DNA of 7,353 nt from UBA2428 sp002343545 (lineage in GTDB: Bacteria > Bdellovibrionota > UBA2428): NCBI GenBank assembly GCA_937952285.1, contig CALFZE010000064.1:1-7353 (forward strand), read 5' to 3'. Shown here piece by piece: positions 1 through 6,351 of this stretch. The translations under genes and the position numbers were made by a program. Positions within the stretch are counted from its first letter, which is position 1; every line of letters begins with the position of its first letter. Under the pieces are notes generated by a model, which worked only from the letters and a program-made list of their open reading frames with translations, was not told the DNA's origin and did not search any database.

Positions 1-1214
1 TGATCGCTCTCGAAACGGGCAAGCCGCTCGAAGAAGCCGCCACAGAAGTTTCCCTGCTGGGTGGCAAGATTCGCGTTACCGTCGACGAGGCGCTCAAATT
101 GGTCCGGGACGACGAGTTCGAACTCGCTACGGGCCAAGGGCGCGGCCAAATCCGTTGGCGACCGCACGGCCTCCTGGCGATCCTGGGGCCGTTCAACTTT
201 CCTCTGCACCTGGCCCACGGCCAGCTCGTGCCGGCGCTCCTGATGGGGAACGTTTGTATCTTCAAGCCTTCGGAAAAGACGCCCTATTCCGGGCAGATCT
301 ACGCCGAGGCCTTCGAGGCCGCGGGGATTCCCGCCGGCGTTTTTCAACTCGTCCAGGGCGACGCAGAAATCGCGACCCGTCTGGTTCGTCACGCGGACGT
401 GGCCGGCATCCTGGCGACGTGCAGCTACGACGTGGGCGTGCGCATCCGTCGTGAGACGGTCGACAAGCCGGACAAGATCCTGGCCCTGGAGATGGGCGGC
501 AAGAACGGCGCGCTCGTCTGGCATGCGCCGGACTTGGACCGGGTGGCCGAGGCCTTGATTCGGTCGAGCTTTCTGACGACGGGGCAGCGTTGCACGGCCC
601 TTTCCCGCGTCTACGTGAAGCGCGCCCTGCTAGATCCGCTCATCCAGGCGGTCCACGTCCGGGCGAAGGAACTCGTCATCTCGCATCCCTTCGACGATTC
701 GCCGAAACCCTTCATGGGACCGATCATCTCGTCGGCCTCGCGCGATAACTTCTTGCGCTATTCCACCATCGCCGAAGGCGAGGGCGCGGATGCGATCATG
801 CGGCCCAAGGAGCTGGAAGGCGTTCCGCGGATGAACCGTAAGCCCTTGCCGAAGGGGTATTACGTCACGCCGTCCATGCATCGCGTGGCCGGCTGGAATC
901 CTAAATCGAACTACCAGAACCACGAAATTTTCGGGCCGGACGTGTTCTTCTGTCCGGTGGATTCGGAAGAAGAAGGCGTGGCCGCGATCAATTCGAGCGC
1001 CTATGGACTCGTCGCTTCCTTATTCGTCGAGAGCGCGACGCGCTTTTCGGAGCTCGCGGACTCGGTCGATTGCGGTCTCGTCTACTTCAATCGCGCGACC
1101 ACGGGAGCTTCGGCGCGGCTGCCCTTCGGGGGATGGAAACGGTCGGGTAACCACCGCCCGGCGGGGATCTTCGCGATCTACGCGACGGCGCACGTGCAGA
1201 GCCGCATTCTTTAG
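1..1214 (+). CDS. astD: AstD-type aldehyde dehydrogenase (N-terminus cut by window edge)
   Basis: NAD(P)-dependent aldehyde dehydrogenase, closest in style to succinylglutamate-semialdehyde dehydrogenase (AstD), which oxidises N-succinylglutamate semialdehyde to N-succinylglutamate in the cytoplasmic AST arginine-degradation pathway. The reading frame is open from the left edge (first full codon at 3, IALETGKPLEEA, a typical family segment) to TAG at 1212-1214, giving 403 residues; AstD is usually about 490, so roughly 85 N-terminal residues are missing. Visible motifs: GPFNFP with the oxyanion Asn (codon 195-197), KPSEKTP cofactor segment, general-base Glu in LALEMGG (489-491), catalytic Cys in GQRCT (591-593), NHEIFGP, and the C-terminal TTGAS...PFGG...SGNHRP block characteristic of AstD. 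Odd: the usual TGS turn of the cofactor-binding site reads TCS (Cys codon 420-422). No other ast gene is visible, so the true substrate is uncertain. ALDH family is near certain; AstD specificity is moderate. Confidence 0.9.
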   Translation, partial: IALETGKPLEEAATEVSLLGGKIRVTVDEALKLVRDDEFELATGQGRGQIRWRPHGLLAILGPFNFPLHLAHGQLVPALLMGNVCIFKPSEKTPYSGQIYAEAFEAAGIPAGVFQLVQGDAEIATRLVRHADVAGILATCSYDVGVRIRRETVDKPDKILALEMGGKNGALVWHAPDLDRVAEALIRSSFLTTGQRCTALSRVYVKRALLDPLIQAVHVRAKELVISHPFDDSPKPFMGPIISSASRDNFLRYSTIAEGEGADAIMRPKELEGVPRMNRKPLPKGYYVTPSMHRVAGWNPKSNYQNHEIFGPDVFFCPVDSEEEGVAAINSSAYGLVASLFVESATRFSELADSVDCGLVYFNRATTGASARLPFGGWKRSGNHRPAGIFAIYATAHVQSRIL

Positions 1215-1226
1215 ACGGGAAACTTT

Positions 1227-2204
1227 GTGCGTTTGAAATCCTTCGGCCTGGCCTTTGGGCTTCACCTGCTCGCAATTGGACTGGGTTGGGTCTGGCTTGC
1301 CCGTCCCTCGCCGACCGCCATTCCCGCCTTGGAAGTGGCCGTGCTTCCGGGCATCGAGTTTCGATCCGAGGGCGATGGCGATACCGCGCAAGGGCCTTCG
1401 AAGCTCGTGCCGAAGCTCCGCGTGGCGAAAGGCGGAACGAAGTCTCGGGAGCGACGCGACGCCCAGATTCGTGGCCTTTTTGGTCCGGATCCTTGGGAGG
1501 GAATAAACTCTCCTACCGGAACAACCCACGCGGGCCGCGGCGACGTTCCGGACGAGTCGGCGGTGCTCCCTCAGCTCGGGTTTGAGCGAGATGCCTCGGG
1601 CGGAGGCGGGCACGTGACGGTGCGCTCTCCTTTGCGACCGTTGGCGCAAGCCTTGGACCGCTCGCTTCGTTTTGAAGCCAATCTTTATCGTGAACACGAG
1701 CGGGGCTCCGTTCAATGCCGTTTTCGGGTCACGGAAGAAGGTCGCCTTGCGGGCGTCAAAGCCCGTGGTGCGGAAAAATATCTGATCGTGTACCTCTTGA
1801 AGACTCTCGAGGAGTTGTTCGAGACCCAAGACGGTTTGGCGCTCGTGGAGACTCCGTGGCTGAACCGGGAGGTCTTGCTGACGGTTCGTTTCGTCACAAA
1901 AAGGGGGCGTGAGTTCGGCGAACCGCTACCGCAGCTCGCACGCGGTCGTATCGATATGGAGCGACGTCGGCAGGTCTCGGGCCGCGTACAGCTGGGTCCC
2001 GGGGAGATGATCGCCATGGCGGCGGAAAAGGGGGGCATTAGTTTGTCGTTGCCGCTCGAAATCGAGAGTTGGTTTAGTGCTTCGCACCGCAAACGCTACG
2101 GCTTGAGCGGCAAAAAGCGCGCCGAAACGGATGAACGCGTTTGGCGAGAAACCTTCGATCGAATGTACGATCGCTACGTCGCTCGTGGATGGGTCGAGAT
2201 CTAG
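1227..2204 (+). CDS. Membrane-anchored protein of unknown function, possible TonB-C-like domain
   Basis: A 325-residue protein I do not recognise. It starts with GTG 12 bases after the dehydrogenase stop, preceded by a weak Shine-Dalgarno-like GGGA (1217-1220) six bases upstream, so translation is probably coupled or at least co-transcribed. Residues 5-25 form one hydrophobic segment after a short basic N-terminus (MRLK), with no clear signal-peptidase site; this suggests an N-in inner-membrane anchor with the rest in the periplasm. Residues 28-135 are low-complexity Gly/Pro/charged linker (including a GGGG run near 125-128). Residues about 140-222 resemble the TonB C-terminal layout: GSVQCRFRVTEEGRLAGVKA (a strand, turn with 'EGR', strand), then a Leu-rich helix (LLKTLEELF) and a strand (REVLLTVRFV). 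An Arg-rich tail of about 100 residues follows, ending GWVEI. Anchor-linker-domain order fits a TonB/TolA-like energy-transducer or envelope protein, but this is inference from layout only. No ExbB/ExbD-like gene is visible. Confidence 0.8.
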   Translation: MRLKSFGLAFGLHLLAIGLGWVWLARPSPTAIPALEVAVLPGIEFRSEGDGDTAQGPSKLVPKLRVAKGGTKSRERRDAQIRGLFGPDPWEGINSPTGTTHAGRGDVPDESAVLPQLGFERDASGGGGHVTVRSPLRPLAQALDRSLRFEANLYREHERGSVQCRFRVTEEGRLAGVKARGAEKYLIVYLLKTLEELFETQDGLALVETPWLNREVLLTVRFVTKRGREFGEPLPQLARGRIDMERRRQVSGRVQLGPGEMIAMAAEKGGISLSLPLEIESWFSASHRKRYGLSGKKRAETDERVWRETFDRMYDRYVARGWVEI

Positions 2205-2205
2205 G

Positions 2206-2237
2206 AAAAAAAACCCGACTCTCGAATGAGAGCCGGG
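2206..2237 (-). terminator. Rho-independent terminator of smc
   Basis: On the minus strand, arms 2237-2228 and 2223-2214 form a 10-bp stem (CCCGGCTCTC / GAGAGTCGGG) with an ATTC loop and one G-U wobble, followed immediately by eight T (2213-2206). It lies about 27 bases beyond the smc stop. On the plus strand the same hairpin has an A-C mismatch at the wobble position and no T tract after it, so it is oriented for smc and not for the convergent gene ending at 2204. Confidence 0.9.
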
Positions 2238-2264
2238 GCTTCGGGCGCGCGCTGAAACAGGGCT

Positions 2265-5200
2265 TTAGCCGCGGAGTTCTTTCACCGAACGCTCGATGTC
2301 CGTGAGCTTGGCGCTCGCGATCTTCGAAATGCCCGGACGCTCCATCGTGACGCCGAAGAGGGCGTCGGCCGATTCCATCGTCTTCTTATGGTGCGTGATC
2401 ATGATGACCTGCGAGATCTTGCACATCTCGCGCACCTGGTTGTTGAAGCGGCCCACGTTCGCGTCGTCGAGCGGGGCGTCCACTTCGTCGAGCACGCAGA
2501 ACGGCGAGGGCTTGATGGAGAAGATACCGAAGATGAGCGAAACGGCCGTGAGGGCCTTTTCGCCGCCCGAGAGCAGCGTGACCGACTGGAGCTTCTTGCC
2601 CGGCGGCTGCGCGATGATCTCGACGCCCGTCTCGAGCATGTTGTCGGGGTTGGTGAGCCGAAGCTCCGCCTGACCGCCGCCGAACATGAGCGGGAAAGTG
2701 GACGTGAAGGCCTGGTTGACCGCGTTGAAAGCATCGGCGAAGCGCGTACGGGACTCTTGGTCGATGCGGCTGATGGCTTCCTCGAGCTGCGAGATCGCGT
2801 CGAAGAGATCCTGGCGCTGGACGAAGAGGTATTCGTAGCGACGGGACGAATCGTCGTATTCTTCGGCCGCGACCATGTTGATCTTGCCGAGGCCGTCGAT
2901 CTTCTGGCGAAGCTGGAGGGCGCGTTGTTTTGCGCTCGTAGGATCGGCGAGCTCTTCGATGTCGTCGCCTTGGGTCAGCTCCTGGAGCTTGTCGCCTTCC
3001 ATGGCTTCCGGCTCGATTTGGTACTGGGTCGAAAGCTTTTCCGAAACCGTGCGGATCTCGACGTCGTTGACGGCGAGGTGCTGTTCGAGGTCACGGACCT
3101 TGTCGGCCGTCTTTTGGCGCGAGTGCCCGAGCTCTTCGACGAGACGGACGACCTGATCGACGCTTTCCTTGTGCGTGTCGACCTTCTGCGCGGCTTCCCG
3201 CTCCGAGAGCCGGGCTTCTTCCACCCGCATTCTCTGGGACGCGATGAGCTCTTTGACTTCCTCGAGCTTGGCCGTGACTTCGGCGACTTCGCTCACGAGT
3301 TGGTCGACTTCCTCGATGAGCTGGGTCTTGCGGGCTTCGGAGAGGACCCGTTCCTGCTCGGCCGCGGCGCGCTTGGACTGCTCGTCCGCGAGCTCACGGT
3401 CGACGGACTTCAGCTTCTGCGAAAGCTCGCCCACGGAAGACTCGATGTCCTTCTGGGCCGAGACCGCGATATGGAGATCGGATTCCAGGCGCTCCACCTC
3501 GAACTGAACGGCGGTTCGGCGCGTTTCGCATTCGTGCAGGAGGGCCGTGGTCTCTTCGATACGAGTTTGGAGCTCGAGAATGTCCGTCGAGGTCTTGGTG
3601 AGGTCTTCGGACAGCAAACTCCGTTTTTCGGTCAAACGCGCGACGCGAGCTTCGACTTCGCGCAAGAAGCGCGAGTAGTTCTCGACATCCGGGTTTAGGG
3701 CCGCGAGCTGCTGCGTGAGGGCGCGGAATTTGTCCTTGGCGGCCGAAAGCGCGTGGATACAGGCATCCAACTCGTCCTGCGCGATCTGGAAACGCTGGGA
3801 TTGTTCCTCTTCCAGACGGCGAAGATCCAGGATCTCGCGCTTACGTTGGACGAGGCCGACCGCGGCCGAACCCTCGGCGCCTTGCTCGGAAGCCGAGAGA
3901 TCCAGGAAACCGTCGGCGGTCAAGACATCGCCATCGAGCGTGACCCAGTTGAGCGGGAGCCCTTCGAGACGATCGAGGATGTCTTTCAAGACTTCGAGGT
4001 TGCGGACGACCCAGGTGCCTTCGGTCAGTGCATGCCAGTCGGCCGTCTCGCCGTCGGACTTGAGGAGCTGGTCCATGGGGCCGATGACGTCGGGGTGCTT
4101 CATGAGGAAGTCATGGACCGAGATCGAGCGGGGCGTTTCGACGGCTTCCGGCGCCGGAGCCGCTTGAACCTCGACCGAAGCGACGAGCCCATCGGGACCC
4201 GGGACTTCGGAGTACGAGGTCGTTTCCGGAGCGGCCCACATCGGGGCGACTTCGGTATTCTCGACCGCGATGGGGAAGAGTCCTTCCGCGAGTTCCGGCC
4301 CTTCCGAAGCCGCGATCGCGACTTCGGGGGCGGGCGACGAAGCTTCGGACGGAACCGAGACGTAGAGCGTGCGGAAGTCGACCTTCGCGCGCGCGGAGCG
4401 GTTCAGGTCCGAGAAGGCCGAAAGCCACAAGGAAGCCCGTCCTTGACGGACTTGCGGGCTTTCCGAGCGACCGAGGTGACGTTTGAGTTCTTCGGCGGCC
4501 GGCACGCTCGAAACGAGGACGCGCTGCAGGTGCTTAGCGAGGGTCGCTTCGACGGCCTTCTCGAGCGAAGCCGGGACCTTCACCCGGTCGGCCAATAGCG
4601 TCTCGGTGACGCCTTGCTCGCGGAGCTTGAGGGCCATTTCCTTGGCCGTAGCGTCCACGCCGTCGAGGTTGCGCTCGAGCGCCTCGAGCTGCTCCTTGCG
4701 GATGCGGGTCACCGTGCGCTCTTGTTGGAGCGTATCGCGGCGGGCTTGCTTCTCGACCTTGTCGGACTCGAGCTGAGCCAACTCTTGATCGACCGCGTTC
4801 TTCTCGGTTTCCAGGTCGGAACGGGTTGCGAAAGCCGCTTCGAGCTGTCCGAGGGTGGCTTGGCGTTCCGATTCCTTCACGCGAAGGTCGGATTCCAAGC
4901 TTTCGATCTGAAGCTTAAGCGAGTCTTCTTTGGAGTTGAGCTGCGAGAGCTGCTTTTGCGTGCTCTGAAGTTGCGCGGTCAGGCGCGTCGCTTCGAGTTC
5001 AGACTCGTGCAGGCGGCGGCGCTCGGTCTGGGTGGATTCGCGAGCTTCCTCGACGGCCGCGCGACGAGCTTCGAGCTCTTCCTTGCGGCTTTCAATGTCC
5101 GTCGCCATCCGCGTCGATTCTTCCGACAGGATAACGATGCGCTCTTCGAGCGAGGTCAGCAACGTCGCCAAGTCGCTGACGCGAGTCTCGAGGCTTTCGA

Positions 5201-6191
5201 CTTGGCTACTAGCGTCGTTACGGCGACGGTTCAGACTGCTTTGGCGGCTCTCCAGATTGGAGCCCTCGCCCTCGAGTCCCTTCAGATCGAGTTCCGAGCT
5301 GCGGGCCGTCTCGCGGGTCGTGGATTCCTCTTGTTCGAGGATCGCGAGCTCTTGGCGAAGTTCCTCGAGGCGTTGCCGAGCGTGCGTGTTCTGGGTCTCG
5401 AGGCCGGCGACCTCGAGACGAAGCTCCTCGACCGTCGCGAGGGCGCGTTGGCGGCTGTCGTGGCGTTCGAGCCACTCGCGCACGCCGACGCGAATCTCGA
5501 GGCTGCGGAGCTCTTCGGAGAGTTGCTTGAACTTCTCGGCCCGGTCCGCTTGGCGCTTGAGCGTTGTGATCTGCTTCTGCAGATCCTTGAGGATGTCGTC
5601 GATCCGCTGAAGGTTCAGGCGGGAGTTCTCGATCTTGCGCTCGGTCTCGGCCTTACGGGCCTTGAACTTCATAATGCCGGCGACTTCTTCGATGACGACG
5701 CGGCGTTCTTCGGGCTTCTGCGCGACCATACGGCCGATCGCGCCCTGTTCGATGATCGAGTAGGCCTTGGCACCCATGCCCGTATCCATGAAGAACTCTT
5801 GGATATCGCGCAGGCGGCAAGGTGTCTTATTGATCAGATACTCGGACTCGCCGTTACGATAGTAACGACGGGTGATCTGGATCTCGAGCGAGTTCTCGAA
5901 TTGGGGGGGAAGCTGGGGATCTTTCTCGGGATCACGTTCCAAGACGAGGGTGACTTCGGCCATGTCCATGGCGGAAGCATCCCGGGAACCCGAGAAGATG
6001 ACGTCCGACATCGAACTGCCGCGAAGGTGCTTGGGAGACATGTCCCCCATGACCCAATAAAGGGCGTCGACGACGTTCGATTTTCCGCAGCCGTTCGATC
6101 CGACGATCGCGGTGATGGATTGGTCGAAAGTAACGATCGTTCGGTCTTTGAACGATTTGAATCCGAATAATTCGAGCCTAAGGATCTTCAC
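2265..6191 (-). CDS. smc: Chromosome segregation ATPase Smc with enlarged hinge
   Basis: Structural maintenance of chromosomes protein, the ABC-type ATPase that with ScpA/ScpB folds and helps segregate the nucleoid. 1308 residues against the usual 1150-1200 for bacterial Smc. Order: N-terminal head 1-170 with Walker A GSNGCGKS (31-38; the second position is Ser where SMCs normally have Pro), arginine-finger-type LRG (56-58), and Q-loop SIIEQG (Gln149); coiled-coil arm about 175-505; hinge about 510-785; second coiled coil about 785-1100; C-terminal head with LSGGEK signature (1207-1212), Walker B FCVLDEVD (catalytic Glu1236) and H-loop ITHH (1265-1268). All ATPase residues are present. The GTG at 6191-6189 is chosen because it gives the family start MKILRLELFGFKSF and has GGGAGGGAG nine bases upstream; an in-frame ATG at 6233 would add 14 unusual residues and put that ribosome site inside the gene. 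The excess length is mainly a Pro/Ala/Glu-rich hinge insertion. scpA and scpB are not in the window. Confidence 0.97.
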   Translation of the reverse strand: MKILRLELFGFKSFKDRTIVTFDQSITAIVGSNGCGKSNVVDALYWVMGDMSPKHLRGSSMSDVIFSGSRDASAMDMAEVTLVLERDPEKDPQLPPQFENSLEIQITRRYYRNGESEYLINKTPCRLRDIQEFFMDTGMGAKAYSIIEQGAIGRMVAQKPEERRVVIEEVAGIMKFKARKAETERKIENSRLNLQRIDDILKDLQKQITTLKRQADRAEKFKQLSEELRSLEIRVGVREWLERHDSRQRALATVEELRLEVAGLETQNTHARQRLEELRQELAILEQEESTTRETARSSELDLKGLEGEGSNLESRQSSLNRRRNDASSQVESLETRVSDLATLLTSLEERIVILSEESTRMATDIESRKEELEARRAAVEEARESTQTERRRLHESELEATRLTAQLQSTQKQLSQLNSKEDSLKLQIESLESDLRVKESERQATLGQLEAAFATRSDLETEKNAVDQELAQLESDKVEKQARRDTLQQERTVTRIRKEQLEALERNLDGVDATAKEMALKLREQGVTETLLADRVKVPASLEKAVEATLAKHLQRVLVSSVPAAEELKRHLGRSESPQVRQGRASLWLSAFSDLNRSARAKVDFRTLYVSVPSEASSPAPEVAIAASEGPELAEGLFPIAVENTEVAPMWAAPETTSYSEVPGPDGLVASVEVQAAPAPEAVETPRSISVHDFLMKHPDVIGPMDQLLKSDGETADWHALTEGTWVVRNLEVLKDILDRLEGLPLNWVTLDGDVLTADGFLDLSASEQGAEGSAAVGLVQRKREILDLRRLEEEQSQRFQIAQDELDACIHALSAAKDKFRALTQQLAALNPDVENYSRFLREVEARVARLTEKRSLLSEDLTKTSTDILELQTRIEETTALLHECETRRTAVQFEVERLESDLHIAVSAQKDIESSVGELSQKLKSVDRELADEQSKRAAAEQERVLSEARKTQLIEEVDQLVSEVAEVTAKLEEVKELIASQRMRVEEARLSEREAAQKVDTHKESVDQVVRLVEELGHSRQKTADKVRDLEQHLAVNDVEIRTVSEKLSTQYQIEPEAMEGDKLQELTQGDDIEELADPTSAKQRALQLRQKIDGLGKINMVAAEEYDDSSRRYEYLFVQRQDLFDAISQLEEAISRIDQESRTRFADAFNAVNQAFTSTFPLMFGGGQAELRLTNPDNMLETGVEIIAQPPGKKLQSVTLLSGGEKALTAVSLIFGIFSIKPSPFCVLDEVDAPLDDANVGRFNNQVREMCKISQVIMITHHKKTMESADALFGVTMERPGISKIASAKLTDIERSVKELRG
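4122..4358 (-). other. Acidic Pro/Ala/Glu-rich insertion in the Smc hinge
   Basis: Codes Smc residues about 612-690. The stretch has about 12 Glu, 1 Asp, 12 Pro, many Ala/Val/Ser, no Lys and a single Arg, so it is strongly acidic and probably disordered. It sits between the recognisable hinge strand GRASLWL (584-590) and the later hinge segment DVIGPMDQLL (701-710), where most bacterial Smc proteins have only a short connection. It is in frame, with base composition like the rest of the gene, so it looks like part of the protein and not a sequencing artefact. Boundaries are approximate. Confidence 0.75.
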
Positions 6192-6200
6192 AGCTAACGG

Positions 6201-6209
6201 CTCCCTCCC
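6201..6209 (-). promoter_or_regulatory. Ribosome binding site of smc
   Basis: On the minus strand GGGAGGGAG ends nine bases before the GTG at 6191. This purine-rich match to the 16S anti-Shine-Dalgarno decides the smc start in favour of the GTG over the upstream ATG at 6233. Confidence 0.75.
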
Positions 6210-6234
6210 GTAAACGAGTCCCCCGAAGGCCATA

Positions 6235-6263
6235 GGCTTAATGAATGACCTGCCTTTTGTAAA
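6235..6263 (-). promoter_or_regulatory. Weak sigma70-like promoter candidate for smc
   Basis: A minus-strand TTTACA (6263-6258) matches five of six bases of the -35 consensus. The -10 region is poor: TAAGCC lies at 17-bp spacing (6240-6235) and CATTAA (6243-6238) at only 14 bp. A promoter is expected in this gap because a terminator precedes it, but the exact element is uncertain. Confidence 0.25.
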
Positions 6264-6285
6264 CGCCGGGTCGAAACCCTAAGTT

Positions 6286-6327
6286 ACAGAAAACACGAGA
6301 CAACTCGGCGGGGGGCCGAGTTGTCTC
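6286..6327 (-). terminator. Rho-independent terminator of ppdK
   Basis: A perfect 12-bp inverted repeat, GAGACAACTCGG (6297-6308) and CCGAGTTGTCTC (6316-6327), with a 7-base C/G loop. On the minus strand it is followed by GTGTTTTCTGT (6296-6286), a modest T-rich tail. It starts 24 bases after the ppdK stop codon and should separate ppdK transcription from smc. On the plus strand no T tract follows. Confidence 0.85.
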
Positions 6328-6351
6328 CGGGGTCTAGCTAAGGATCGAAGC

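Noticed and set aside
1020..1829. Minus-strand reading frame of 269 codons across the dehydrogenase end and the unknown gene
   Set aside because: It overlaps two supported genes, including conserved AstD C-terminal motifs, has Arg-rich shadow composition and no family resemblance.
2388..3698. Long plus-strand reading frame antisense to smc (436 codons)
   Set aside because: Codon-aligned mirror of smc; its charged, Leu/Asp/Phe/Arg-rich composition is the reverse complement of coiled-coil codons, and smc is unmistakable on the other strand.
4614..6170. Long plus-strand reading frame antisense to the N-terminal half of smc (518 codons), and the similar one at 3753-4598
   Set aside because: Same frame and same cause: rarity of TTA, CTA and TCA in smc. 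No recognisable domain or convincing independent ribosome site.
6192..6233. Upstream ATG start for smc at 6233
   Set aside because: It would add 14 residues (MAFGGLVYG...) not typical of Smc, while the GTG at 6191 has a good ribosome site nine bases upstream and gives the usual Smc N-terminus.
6268..6279. Small hairpin GGGT-CGAA-ACCC in the smc-ppdK gap
   Set aside because: Only four base pairs; no T tract and no known regulatory class, so it is likely chance.
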